Source: Megaustenia siamemsis (taxonomy: Eukaryota; Mollusca; Gastropoda; Stylommatophora; Ariophantidae). Taken from it: DNA of 64,000 bases. A model generated the notes under the pieces. It was given only the letters and a program-made list of their open reading frames with translations. It was not told the DNA's origin and did not search any database. Position numbers and translations under genes: made by a program. Where the stretch lies: the NCBI GenBank assembly GCA_032433765.1, contig JAVIAB010000124.1:77122119-77186118 (forward strand). Reading direction: 5' to 3'. Positions 11,201 to 26,200 of the stretch are shown in pieces. Every line of letters starts with the position of its first letter. Within the stretch, counting starts at the first letter, position 1.

Positions 11201-14200
11201 ATTGCACTAACATGTAATAATTTAGCTAAGAGCAGTTGTGTCAATACCATCAGTTTTGAACAGAAATTGAGCACAGAAAATTTGTGCATGCAGATTAACC
11301 AAATATTAGCAAGCAGATAATTCTTCAAAATATTAATAATTCTGAAACCTGATGTCTTATTCTTAATCTACAAATTATAACAGTGTTAAATGTCCATACA
11401 TACTCCAGATGAATATCCACGACTGCCATAACCACGACTACTACTCCAGCTACTTCTGCCACGCCATCCACCATAGCCACGACTTCCCTAAAAATGCAAG
11501 AACAGTGCGTACTGAAAGTGTGATTGAAACAAAAATGGGTATATGTGATTAAATTGTTTCAATTGAGTGAAACATACAACTTGTTTATGGATGTAGATAA
11601 TAGTACCCTTTCTAAATCAAAGAAAAATGTACATACATTAAGTCACTCAGCAGTGTGTACGGCATATATTAAGACTAAACAGTTCTATTCAAAATCTCCA
11701 TTATAGCCAGTGCGCTTATATCCATAGTTGGCACATGGTTCCACATTTGACAATGTCTGTGTCTTTCCAAGTCTTATACTGCTGTTTATTGTATAGCATA
11801 GTGGTTTCCCCTGCCACATAACCACCTCCAAAACCTTTAAATAACCATGTGTTGGCAATACATAAGATTTCTGGACCCCAAAAGTGCCAAAATATATGTA
11901 GATCAGCGGGGTCACACCAATTTATGACATGTCAAAAAGGGAATGGTAGTATTTTACTTTATATAACTCAACTTTAAACTTTTGTTTGCCAACCTACTTG
12001 TGTGAGTTGAGTGTGAGTTATGTAATATTAAAGAATTGTTAATAACCCACCTTATAGCCATAGCTGTCTCTTCCATCATCATAATAACGATCACTTCTAT
12101 AGCTGCTGCCCCTGTATCTTCCTATTTCAAAATAAATCAAAACAAAAACATGACATTTAGATGAGAAAAACATTTCTCCCACATATCACACAGGGACATG
12201 TGCTAAAATCTTCTCCCCACAATGTGGGATTGCTACTATACTGTAACTTTCCTTCCTGGTATCTCCAAGTTTGACCTGATGTTCATGCAGTCTGGAGATT
12301 TATGATCATTCCCTTCTGCACTCAACATTAGCCAAAATGACAAGTCTTACACCCTCTTACCAGCATTGAGCTCCAACCGTGCAGAATAACAAACCCTTCA
12401 GTGTAAACTTGATAAATATGTTGAATAATATCCTCAGCCTATGGTATCTTTGATTCTCTTCTATTGAATCTGGCGCCCTTTCTTTAATCTCACAGTGCAA
12501 TGGATGTTGTACAGGCCGCATATTAGTAATTTGGTTAAACAACTCAGATTGCTAGGCTTTATACAGAGAAATGTCATTAGTTTAAATTACAGATATAGCT
12601 TGTATGACATACATATATAATATAATTTATATTACGCTGTCTTGTGGTCTACATGAATAAATGTCTACATTATTGTTGGCCAAGGATTAAATGCCACTCT
12701 CTTTTCTACTTTCAACGAACCACTAAATGAAGTTCTGGTTCATCAATCCTGAAGCAATCCACTCCTCTTTGTCGTCCACCCTCATAAGGACATTAAGTAG
12801 ACATAAATACGATGTGTTGCTGTATGCAGTAAAAACTGTGATATCTGTACCTGTTAAAACAACAATTTTGTGTTTTTGAGTACCGGATTTCCTTCTGCTT
12901 CCTACTTACTTATCCAGAGTAGACAAGTTTGTTACTACAGGCACCAAAAATATGCCGCTGGATAGTACTGGTTCAGTGATCCTGGTGCAATCCACCAGCT
13001 TATGAGTTTCTGTCAAACACAACAATAACTGTAAACATGCAATTCTCTTCACATCTCTACTACCACAATATAAATATATGCGTATAATAATAGCTCACCT
13101 CTGCGTTCACTGAAAGGTTTCCAATTGTTACCCCTGTAACCACCACGACGTTCTCTGCTGCCACGATAACTACCTCTGCGTTCCTCTCTGTAATCCCTGC
13201 CTGATACAGATATTTAAGAAATGCAATTACTACAAATTACTACTACTAACAACAAAACAAATATCAACAGGGCTGAAACTAAAGAATGGCAAAATGTTAC
13301 ATCTTCTCAATATTCCTGTATGGTGCAGAAACATGGACACTAGACAAGAAAATAGAACAGAAAATTGAAGCCTTTGAAATGTGGATTTATAGAATAGGTA
13401 GAATTGGATGGAAAGAAAAGATAAAAAACGATGAAGTTTTAAATCAACTGAAAATAAAAAGAGAACTACTAAATACAATTAAGACAAGACAAATGACATT
13501 TTTTGATCATGTTAATAGACACAACAGCTACTAAAAGTAATATTGGAAGGGAAAATACAAGGTAAAAGAGGCAGAGGCAGACCAAGACTAACATGGACGA
13601 GTAACATCAAAAGATGGACAAGTCAATCTATAACAGCCTGCACAATCAAAGCAAGAAACAGAGTAGAATGGCGATCCATGGTAGCAACCTTCGTTGCGGA
13701 GAAGGCACTCAATGATGATGAATTACTACAAATAGCAACAGAGTTACTCACTGAGCAACAGAATTATGTCATTTAAATTTAGTGCTAATGGAATATTTAG
13801 TCATATGAATAAAAGTGTGTTTGGCATTTTGACAACACAATGATTGCAACTGATCTAGTTACTTACTCTCTCTTCTGAAACGCTTGTCTGGAGGTGGAAG
13901 AGCATCTCTGCCCTCTTTGCGGTACTGCTCCATCAATTTGTCACGGTCTTCTTTACTTAGTTCCTCAATATATTCAATAGACTCAAAGTATTCACCGTCT
14001 TCAGGCAAGCTGAAGCTCGCTGAGAGTAGAAAACAGTAAAGTTAGCACTTTCAATGAATAAAAATGTGAAAGCTAAATTGGCAGTTGTGCTTGCTGAAAA
14101 CTAGAACTAACATATAACTTACGTAAGTTAAATTATATATTTATGCTATACTTTACAAGAATTAATATATAATTGCAGTATCTACAATATTTTTAATAGA

Positions 14201-17200
14201 CATAAATGAAAGAGTACATACTATATTTTACAATGAGACAGACTATAATATATTCACTAATGTATATATATATACCCAAATATGTATTACAGCTAATTTA
14301 TAAATTTAACTAGAAACTGAAATGCTCCCATCTTTAAATTTGAGAAATAATCTTAACCTAAATGAAGCTTTTTTTTTTTTTAAAAATATCTTTAAACTAA
14401 GTGTAAAAATTAACATAGCTTAACTTTATTGTATTAAAGGGGGGACCTGAACGAACCATAAATAAGAAACAAGAGATGAAAATGTGAAACAGAAGACTAA
14501 TGGGTAAGTGAGGGTAAAAGAAAGAATGAGCAAAGTGAAAGCTGAAGAAATAAGCCCCCTGTAGAAACTGCTCCTTATGGATTGCGTTATTTCTATTTCT
14601 GTAATGTCTATTCTGTAGATACCTGCCATGTTTTGTCCTCAAATAAAAATACTTGCAGTGAGAAATTTTGGAATCAAGGTTGTTCAAGTTCCATTGATCT
14701 CCGTATCATTACCTTTCAACTCGCTAACTGCACTTTCTGGGATATCCTTTCGATCTTCTCCTGATCTTTCCTTCACTCGATTTTTGTACACTTCATCAGA
14801 TGGCAAGACCACTACAGCCTTGCGTTGAAAACCTTCGAAAGGCTGCATTTTACGTCTCCGGGATGATGCAAACACATTTGTCTAGCGTGGCAACAAAATA
14901 TAAAAAATATTTAATCAGATGTTCATGGCGTCTGCAGCCAAATTGTTCCTCGCTGTCCATTTCTGATTAAACCTAAACACTACAAAAGCCCCAAAGTTAT
15001 ATACATGACTTGTCAGGTAAAATCTGTAAAACTTCAAGGTAATGTAGAATTAAATAAATAAAATATAAAGTTATTCATTTACCAACCTAATATTCCATGA
15101 GCACTATCAACTATGGGATATAATTCTTCAATATGTGTAAAGTATACTTACTGCACTATTACTGTTACTATTAAGGACTCAGCCACAATAGCAAAAAGAC
15201 AGAGGTAATGGTAACAACAAAGAAAAAAGACATCATTTCAGTGCAAAATAAAGACAAGTGGAACAATATTAAAACAGGTAAATGAATTTAAATATTTGGG
15301 AACTTTGTTAACCTCAGACGGAAGATGTACACAAGAGGTGAGATGCAGAATGGCTCAGGCAAAAGCAGCTTTCCAAAAAATGAGGAAGATACTATGCAAT
15401 CCATTTTTGACAATAGAAACAAGAAAAAGAGTTCTTAAATGTTACGTAGAGCCAGTCTTAACATATGGATGCGAATCATGGACAATAGGGCAACAGACAA
15501 GAAACTCACTGGAGTCTGTAGAAATGTGGTTTTACAGAAGAATGTTGAGAGTACCATGGACAGCTTAGAAGAGCAATGAAGATGTTCTGAGAGAAGTCAA
15601 AGCAAAAAAGAGAGCTAAATTCCAATATTAGGAAGAAACAATCATAATTTTTTGGCCATGTAATGAGAAGAGAACAACTGGAAAAATTGAAGGGCAAAGA
15701 GATAGAGGAAAGCAAAGAGAAAAAAATAACAGACAGCTTAAGAGAATGGCTTGGCAGAAGGTCAACAACAGAAATGATAAATAGCTGCCGAGAATGAAAG
15801 TTGTGGAGAGACATGATCACCTACGCCAGCAGGCCTGGTACTTTCATGATGATGATAGTCTAAATAACATTACAGTACAGTAAGTATGATGATACTTACT
15901 GCAGAACCGAACTCTGGGGTGGGGAAAACAGGATTAGCAATACTTTCACACTTACCATAGAACTTCAAAATGAATTTAGTTTCAATTTAGGATTTATAAA
16001 ATACTGCAGGGAAAATTAATTCCATTTAAATTTAGCTAGTTGGCCCACATTAATTGCTCACTAAACTAATATTCACAAATAAGAAATAAGTTTCACAGTC
16101 ATCAATGTACAGCGAAAAATAAGTTCACATAATACAGGGTGTTTATAAAGTCTCACTACACTTGGTATCTAGGTCAATTTGAAAAAAAAATGTTTATGAC
16201 GTCATCACAATATGTGCTCCCACTGTCAATGAAATTTGTTGAATAAGTTTATTGCTACTGGAAATGTGGAAGATGCTCCACGATCTGGTAGGCCTGCTGT
16301 GAATGATGAAATATGTTTAGATATCCAAGACAGAATCCTTAAAAGTCCAGACAAGTCATTAAGAAAACTGTCGCAACAAGTGAACTTACCATTGAGCACA
16401 TATTGTGATGACGTCATAAACATTTTTTTCAAATTGACCTAGATACCAAGTGTAGTGAGACTTTATAAACACCCTATACAATCCTGTAGTCATTGTGTGT
16501 ACATCTCTGTAAGTCTAAAATGTCAACAACATATTTATATAAATGATACATCTCCAATTAAGATATCCATATCAAAAGTATCCTTTTCAAAATTATGTCA
16601 AAATATATGAAGCTGAGTGGCCCTCTTACAAACAGCCAATTGGTTTGGAACTAAATAACTTCTCCAGTTTGTATTTCGATACTTACAAATGGAAGTATGA
16701 AGTGTGACAGGACATGAGGTTAATGCAAATGCACAAGAGTAAGCAGTGATCCCATCTATAAGCTTAAAGTCTATATTAAATGTTATTTATTTCAAGTAAG
16801 TCAGTAATAAAAAATAAGGGGTTGATATGTTGTGGTATTATATTTAAATAATTGCAAAATAAGATTTCTTGAATTAAATTAGTACATGAACATTATTGAA
16901 ATTTCTGTCCTGTGTGAGTACAAACCTTCACTTCAATCTTGCTGCTACAAATCGTTATATTCACAATCATTCTGCTCCTACTCTATCTCGTCCTCTGTCG
17001 TAAGCATGAATTAGCAATTCATTCAGTACGTCCTATTATTTGTTGGACAATCATACAGCTTGAAACTATTGAATATTGGCACGTTCGCCCAGTAACCATA
17101 TATGCGTCACTCAAAACAATACGAGGTCCGAAACATGTTGAATAAAAAAATGCCATCACTTTCTAACTGATAATGCAAGATATATATTCATAAGACATGA

Positions 17201-20200
17201 CACTGTAACCCTCTGTTATCGTACAAGTGTAATATTACAAGTTTAAATAAATCAGAGGAAATGTGTTGAAACATAATAGAATATTAAAATTATATAGCTA
17301 CATATATTTGTCCTAAGATCTGGACTAATGTGCATTTGTGATTAAAGGTAAATTACATATTAAACATTAAATAAAGGGAAGGACAAAGAAACACTCTTAC
17401 TCTGTGCATCTGCTGTCACACGGACATAATTCAAGAACAAACTACAATCAAAACTCACCACTTGTCAGCATTAAGTGGGAAAGAACATTATTAATGACTC
17501 ACTTTCAGAATAAAAACAATCAGCCACACCAAAGACTACTGGCTACAGCAGCATGACAATATTTTACCTGGTCAATAATAAAGTTGCGTTTCTTGCGGGC
17601 AGATAACTCAATAAATCTGTTCAGGCATTTATTGACCTTGTCAATCAGCACAGTCCATTCACCATTGTGGTTTTGCCTTCTGGGTTTACCCATCACCTAA
17701 GGGAAGAATTACATGAGCACATTCATTCTTGCTGCTCTCAATACCGGCCCATGAATAAATTATGTGAATCTAAATTTGTACAAATCAAGCAAATAAATTT
17801 GTATTAAGTAGATCATACAAAAAAATGTATGATTTTTTAATATTGCTGATGTTGTTGTTGTTGTTGTTATGGATCCAGTAACCTTTGAGCTGATGCCCTT
17901 CGGCCCAATGCCATGTAATAATATCTGCAGGTATTTTTAAGTTCTGCTGTTGTTCCGTACAGAGTATTCCATTTGGAGAGTCTTTGAGGAAGTATTGTTG
18001 TTCTAATATCAGTGAGCTCTGGACATTGAAACAGGTGATGTTCTACAGTTTCTTGTGGGTGATTACAGAGTGGACATACTGGGGTATGGTTTTGTTGTAT
18101 TCTATTAATGTGGTTATTTAGCATAACATGTCCTGTTCTCAGCCTGAAGATGGTGGTTTGGTCTCTTCTTGTTAGGTTGTTGATGTTGTCTTGTGGATTT
18201 GGTCTTGCCATATATTTAAAAAGCTCTCTCCCTGTTTTCCCTAAGGCCCATCCGTTCAGCCACTCCTCCTTACTGTTGGATTTTATGACTTGTTTGGCTG
18301 TGTCCAGTGTGATGGATGTATGTATCTGTGTCTGTTTGGATCCTCTCTTAGCTAATGTATCTGCCTTATCATTTCCTGGTATATTTGAGTGTCCTGGGAT
18401 CCATTGCATTACCAATCTTATGTTATGTGTTTCAATGAGTTTGTCTGTGTCTATGATAAGCTGTGTGAGTTCTGTTTTGTTCGTGTTGTTTTCCAGTGCT
18501 TGCAGAGCCGATTTGGAATCCGTAAATATAACTGTGTTTTTCTTTGATGGTGTGGTATCGAAAATCGTATTTAAATGATAAATTGCTGTTTCAATAGCTG
18601 TTATTTCTGCTTCATAATTGTTACAGACTTCACCACAAGGGCCACAAATTTCTTCTGCTGTTCCATCTGGATAATGTATTAGTATTCCATATCCAGCTTT
18701 TGAAGTAGCGTTAGTGGCTGCACCATCTGTGTATATATGTATCCAGTCATCTGGATAAGTATCTATTGTTTTCCTTGCTGCTAGTGTTACTGATACTGGG
18801 TCTGCTTTTTTACCTGTTCTGTCACATATCTCTACATTTATTTCAGGTTTTTTATAATTCGTACTTGGTGGCATTTCTTTGATGACTCTTGATGTTTGTA
18901 GTCGTTTTTCAGGTAGGTGGAATTTCTTTTGTATATTTCTAACATGTTGTAATACTGACACCTGTTTAATTCTTTGTTTTGGAGTCCATGTATCTACTAA
19001 TTTTCTGTTAGGGTGGTCCTTCTCCATTCTTTTTTGTCTTTCATAGAGAACCATAGCGGCTTTGTTTCTCCTCAACTCTAAAGGTTCCACATTGCAGTGG
19101 ATTTCGCAGGCTGCAACTGGAGTGGACCTCATTGCACCGCTGATGAGCCGTAATGCATTATTTTGTATCTTGTCCAGTGCCATGTTAGTTGTTTTGCTGC
19201 ATGTCACTAGGAGCGAGCTACCATGATCCAAAACAGAGCGAACATATCCCAGATAGAGATTTCTAAGTGTTTCTTTATCTGCTCCCCATAAGGTGCTGGA
19301 AAGCATTTTCATTAGTTGAAGTCTTTGTGTTGCTTTCTTAGCGAGATTCTCTACGTGTTTCTTCAGGTTCAGTTGCCGGTCTAGTTGTATTCCTAAGTAT
19401 GTAGGGTGTACCTCTTTTTGAAGACTATTGTGTTGGAGATTGAGTTTGATGTTTGCCTTAGCTATTTTGTTACTTCTAGTAAATACTGTATATACTGTTT
19501 TCTGTACATTTATTTTTATTTTCCAGGTATTACAGTATTCTTCTAGGTGCCTCAGGTCTTTATTTAGTTGTGCTTCAGCTGTTCTAATATTTTCGTTAGT
19601 ACTCCACATGACCAGATCGTCCGCATATAGAGCTTTTTTATTTATCAGGGTTTTGGTCAGATCATTGATATATATCAAAAAAAGGGTACAACTGAGTGGT
19701 GATCCCTGTGGTAGTCCTTCTAGCACCTCTTTGTCTGAAATGGATTCATTTAATTTAGTTTGTATTGTTCTGTCAACTAGGAAATATTTGACCCATTTGT
19801 ACAGTTTCCCATGTATTCCGGCATCTCTCATCTTCAATAAAAGCCCCTTACGCCAGACTCTATCATAAGCCTGCTGCAGGTCTACTAGGATGGCTAGAGT
19901 ATGTTGTCTCTTCTGAAATCCATCTTGGACCTGTTGTATTAACCTGAGGATTTGGTCTTCTATATTATTGCCTGCCCTGAAACCAGCTTGTTCGTAGCAC
20001 AGAGTATTAGAGGTTTCCAGATACCAGTATAGTCTGCTATTGACCATACTCTCAGCTATTTTACCTATGCATGATGTTAAGGATAGGGGACGATAGCTTC
20101 TGGGGTCATCTGGAGGCTTGTTCTTTTTGAGCAATGGCACTATATATGCATTTCTCCATATCTTGGGAATTTTGCTTTCTTTCCATGACTTGTTGATCAG

Positions 20201-23200
20201 TCTGAGTAATGTTTCTTTCCCTGACTTGCCGAGATGCTTTATCATCTCATTGTGTACCTTGTCAGGGCCTGGAGATTTTCTACATTTTAATTTTCTTAAT
20301 GCCTTTTCTAGTTCCCTCATGTTAAAATCTTCTTCAAATATTGCAGCATTTGTTATTGGGGCTCTTTCAATTAATTTTAAATTATGTAGCTGAATTTTAT
20401 CGCTATCTGTAAGTTTGTTCGCTCTGTTGACTGAAGCAAAGTAACTATTAAATTTTTTAACTATATTTTTTTTAGAGTTGATGATTTCATTATTAAATTT
20501 GATTGGTTTAGGATTTGGTTCTCTTTTATCACCAGACAGATGTTGCATAAGTCTCCAGGCTTTATTTCCTTCATGTCGCAAATCGAGTTTACTGCATGTT
20601 TCTTGCCATTTCTCTTTCTTTGCTTTTTTAGTAACTAGTTTGACCTTAGCACTAGCCTTGTTATAGCTTATTTTATTATTAAAAGTTGGGTTCTGCTCAA
20701 GTAGAATATTGCTGATAAAATTGTATTTATAGTATCAAATTATTAAACATATGATTATCACTAAGCAGTAAATCAGTGGTCACTGATAGGTAAGTCCTAT
20801 AATGTCATTGTTTCTTGCTCCACAGGCACGTACATGTGCCACTATATCAATAAGTTAACAAGCCAATATCAACTGATATAGAAAATACATGCCTCAGGAA
20901 CACATTTTTTTTATTATTAAACCATGAAAATTTATGACTAGTGCAGAAATAGGAGAAATGACAGAATCATCTATGATCAAGATGAATAAGGTACATGTAT
21001 GATGATCATGTGATGAGAAGAGGCAAGAAGGGAATCTCAAAGCGGGCTTTTAAAATGGGAACCAGAGTAAAAGAAAAACAGGCAGAGAAACACTTTAAAA
21101 AAAAAACAAGGTAAAGTACAAATCTGCGTCTAAGCACGAGTTTTCACCCGTAAGTGCTCGACCGCCTATCCAGGTGTGTTCGCAGACTTTTAACTAAAAC
21201 TCATTGTGAGGCGGCATTCCTCACTTTCCTAGAGTATAAACCTTGGTACCCATTTCGAAAATGGGTTGTCCGAACACCGGTAGAAAAGTTGTGTGGTTTT
21301 CCCAACTAGGCTACTAAGATCCCCGCCTAAGGGGAGATGCAACAACAGTTGACATTAGCTCCCTCGAGATTGGGAGACACAACCAGAACAGGGGACATGT
21401 GATATACAATGTTAGTCCCGTGCAAAGTATAGTATAATAATATAAGTATGCAAAGTATCAACACTTAGTCTAATCATTCTCATATGAAGATCTAAATATA
21501 GCCAAAAAAGACAAGAAAAACCACATACCCTCATCTTATCAATGATACTGTTTGTTCCAAGAATGTTGTATGCTTTTCAGGATGCTCAGCTACATACTTC
21601 TCTACCCAGTAAGTTTTACCTGAACCTGGAAGGCCTACAGTCATGATCACCTAGAATGAGATCAAATGTGTTAAAATATGTTCAAGAGATTAGCTTGAGA
21701 AGCTTCATATAACATTCCAAGTAATCAAACAAAAAGAAAGTAAATACATTTTTTTTCACCAATTTTTCTGCGTTAGATATGTGTCTAGTTTGTGTACGAC
21801 TCCTAAAAGCTGCAATACAACAAGGGCACATTTATCCTGATCTGTCATTTAGCTGACAGTACTTGAGTTTACACAGACACTATAGCTCACTGAGTAGAAA
21901 ATTGCTATCCTGTGTGAACTCGCACATGTATTGTATACTAACAATCAGGTACAACAAATCAACTGTTTTGTGTAGACACCCTCAGCCAAATAACAAGGAG
22001 ACAGTTACACAGAGCAGGCATATTTTGTTTCATTTTTCACATAACGAATGTACTCTATTCAAATTTGATTGCTATATCTTTACCGGTCAAAGATATCCTG
22101 TATTGAAGCATCTTGCATAAATATATCATTCTTTGAAATTGTGTGACTTCTTACTTATGACATTCAGAATGACTTATTCAATGAGGTCAAACTTTGGGTG
22201 TGCTCCGGTTCATGGCAGTCACATCAAACACACTACGCGAATTTTCTTTACATCTTCAATTGTAAAGTTTTTGTTTTGTAATTTCAAACAGCTTAGACAG
22301 TCCTTAAATGTATGAACAAGGGTCAGCACATCTGGAAATAAAGTTTTCCCTACAAAATCAAACAGCAACCCTATACAATTCATGCATATTATCCAGGGTA
22401 AAAATGTGTAAACACATCAGCTGTGAAAGAGTTAAATATTATACAATAAGAGCAAAAATGTCGCTAGTGTGAAAAAATCAATTTAAAGCAATTTGTAATT
22501 AAAAATATACCATCTAAAAAATAACCACGGTCCTTTCTGATAAATTATTACAAAAGCAAGGTTATTTCAGCCAGGTCATAAAATTATGCCAACAACTTAT
22601 GTGCGATTCAGGTAAGTTATGACATATTTTACTATCTGCCATACTTTGTATACTGAACAGACCTCACAATCCTCTTTCTTAGCAGGAGGTAGGTGTCCAC
22701 GCACACGTTCCTCTGCTGGCACCTCCTCTAAAAATTTGAAGCCATCTTTGAGTGGGAAATATGGTCCTTCCTGGTTAAGAAAAAAAAATTAAGTTGAACA
22801 ATGTCACTGAATTTAAAACAATTTACTTTGAACTGTTTACGCTTTAGGCAGCATTTAGAGAACAATATACAAAAACAGTAGAGATGAGCTATGACCAGAG
22901 AACTGCTGGAAAGATTGGTGTAAAGCAGAGGAATGTTGTTTGAAATTGAATAAGAAAAGACCACATGAAAATTTATGTAAAATGACACAATAAAATTTCT
23001 TAACACATCTAAAATGTAAGCTCATTTAAGAGCATCAGTAATAAAACATCTTTATCTAGCAATTTTTTTTTAATTAAAAAAAAAAATAAAAATAAATTTC
23101 AAAGAATAAAAAAAAAAGTAATTTATAATATCCCTGGATCATAGATAACTTATAGAGCTAGGACAACACTCAAATTATATTTTACTAAAATTACCTACGA

Positions 23201-26200
23201 AAAAATTACATTAGTTTTATTAATTTCTTCAATTATTAAATATATATATATAGATTTTCTTTTACACCAAATATATCTTACCCTTGCTCCAAAGTTGCAC
23301 TCAAACTCTGCATTTTTTGTCAACACATGAGGAAACAGAGCATTATCCCCAAGTATTTCTTTCTCAATCTCAAAGCACTTTCCAAGGTCTTCTCCATTTT
23401 TTGAAAATGAAAGAACCACTGGGTCACTTTCAAAATCCTTAAAAATATATTAAACATTTAGAATTGCAGGAAGATTTGCAACTTTTTAATAGTTAAGTTA
23501 TAAAAATACTAATTTATACCCACTGCATAAGAAATATAAATCCTTCCTAAGTATAGGAAATACACAAAATAACCCCAACTATTAAGTGCCTTCACTACAA
23601 CCAGTTAATCAGAACATTATCTAATTTGCCAAGATTTAAAATATAATTTAGACACATTTATATACACACAACTAATGTGGAAGATAAAGAATTGTATTTC
23701 AGAGCACAGCGCCCTGAAAGTAACTATCTCCAGTCGAGTCACCCACTTCTGTTGTCACATTCAAGGTATTTAATATGTCTTGAAACCACAGTTCTTTCTA
23801 ATGTTTAAGGCATTTAGGACTTCACTTTTCCATTATCCAAGATATCTTAAGATTTTTCTGTAGCATTTTGTTTTGAATGAATCAATTTTCTTTCTTGTTT
23901 GTGAGATTGTCCATTTGACAACCATATGGTTCCATAAGGAAGATACATGCCCATGGTATTTTTAATGTTACTGCCTCGCTGGTTTTGAGCCGCAGGTTCA
24001 AATCCCACCATAGGAGGTGCAAATTTTTCTTTTTAATTACTCAGTCTTCACTTTACAATGCTATGATAAAACCTCTAAGGTGCACAATTCCCTATTATAA
24101 TATCACTATGCATTAGATTTGTTTATGTTTACTGTATTCTCACAATTAAGGCCATATATATATATATATTTACTTTGAATTGTTTTAACTTAAGTTTCTT
24201 TCTCTACATTACTGCAATCTAAATCAAATTACCAAATATGCGGTGACAACATCCCCAACACCAAAGGACTGCCCATAATCAAAGAAATTGTTGTCTGTAG
24301 CAGCCTGAGCTGTGCTTCCATATCCATAAGACAATGCCTCTTCACCTGGAAATAAGTTACAGTTCTAATCATTAGTTTAGTTTGATCATAGTTTAGAACT
24401 AGCTGCTATAAAAACATCTTATCTATGGTAAATGCTTGCACTAGTTAATATTGCACACAACTCACATCTCAACACTTGCTCTTTAAAACAAATAATCACA
24501 ATAATCTGTTTATACAGAAATACAAGATCATAATTTCTGTGAGTAAAAGACAAATTTTTTTCCAGTTTCAATTGTTAAATTTATATTTGGAGTAGGTCTA
24601 TGTTTTTGTGCTCGCTGCGTCAATGACCATAAATGATTTAATAATATTTGTATGACCCACTTAATTCACGACATTTAATCTCACAAATATTAATATTGGA
24701 TAGCTATTGTTTATGCCATATTTTATCATTTTTGTGAGTAAAAGTGAGTAGTTTCTTTTTGTTTCAATTTTGTGAAATCTTGGAACTATATTTTTTGTGG
24801 TCACAGTGCCGGTAAAAGCGACAGTCAAATAATGGGCTACAAGGATGGCAAGTCATTGACATAAACCTTTAGAGCACCTACAAAAAGTTATCCACTTCAC
24901 CTATTTACAGAGCAAAATGTCACAAGATGGAAACATCACAACAGAAATTATGACCTGTATTGTGTTGACATCAAGTAACAAGAGCTCAAAAATATTTAGC
25001 AAGCATACAAAACTCAGCTCTTCGGCTCTGATCTTAACATATGGATGCTAGAGAATACATTCAAGCTCTAGAAAAGAGACCAATTGCCTTCTAAAATAAT
25101 TAAAATTGACACTGTTTTTTTTAAATTGAGAGACATTACATATAAGATGTTGAAAACTAAACAAGAACATGTATCAGGCAGGCTATGTACAGAAAGGAGG
25201 CACTATATAGTCATATGCCAGTTAAAAATAAAATATATAAAAATAAAGGAAACTGAATAGCTCAACTATAAGCCAAAGACCCGGCAGTAAATCAGGAGAC
25301 ATGCAGATTTATGATTTCTGTTACACATGCGTGGGTCAAAAGGAGAGAACAGTTACTGAATATTTTTAACACAATTGTATCTATAGGATAGTATGAAGAT
25401 GAAAGATTTATAAAAAATACAAAACTTACCAAGATTCAGAGATGTTGAATTTAAAGACCAGCCCACTCTGACGGAATGTGGATTTGGCTCTTCCCTTGGC
25501 AGATGCTCAACATTCAAATGTTCAAGAACCTGAATATAACCAAAGAATATTGATTAAAGAAATGTCAGCATTTATTCTTTTTTTTTTTTTTAAATTGGAT
25601 ACAGTAAAATTATTCACAAGTTGATTTCATCATCACCATGTGCCATTATCGGTGGCATAAACGATCATGTCATTCCACAATCTTCTATTTAAAGTGCATC
25701 GTATCAATTCTGTTGTTGACTGTTTTCCCATGTTATGACACCAAGCTATCCAGCATTTTCTCTTTGTCGTCCACGATCTCTCCCTGTATTTTGCCAGTTG
25801 TAACCAAGTTTTCCAACATTCGTCTTCTCATGATGTGCCCAAAAAATGTTGCTTCTTTCTGATGTTTTTAAGGAGTTCCCTTTTTGTATTGGCCTCTTTG
25901 AGAATTTCCTCATTGGTCTTTTTAGCTGTCCAAGGAACTTTCAACATTCTTCTGTGGTCTATAAAAATCCTATCTCTGTGGTCTATAAAAATCTTTTCAT
26001 TTGTTTGTTTACGGTCCACAATTTGCTTCCATAGGTCAGAATTGGCTTTATATAGTACCGGTGAACTTTTCCTGACAGAGATTTGTTGCATAAGGCGTTT
26101 TTCATTTTCTGAAGTGCTATTTTGGCCTGAGCTATTCTGCTTTTTACTTCTGTGGTGCATCTTCCATCTGATATTATTGTGGCCAAGTGTTTGAAACGTT

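Noticed and set aside
18108..20666. Plus-strand open frames opposite the LINE at 17851-20704
   Set aside because: They are shadows of the intact minus-strand RT-RNase H frame.
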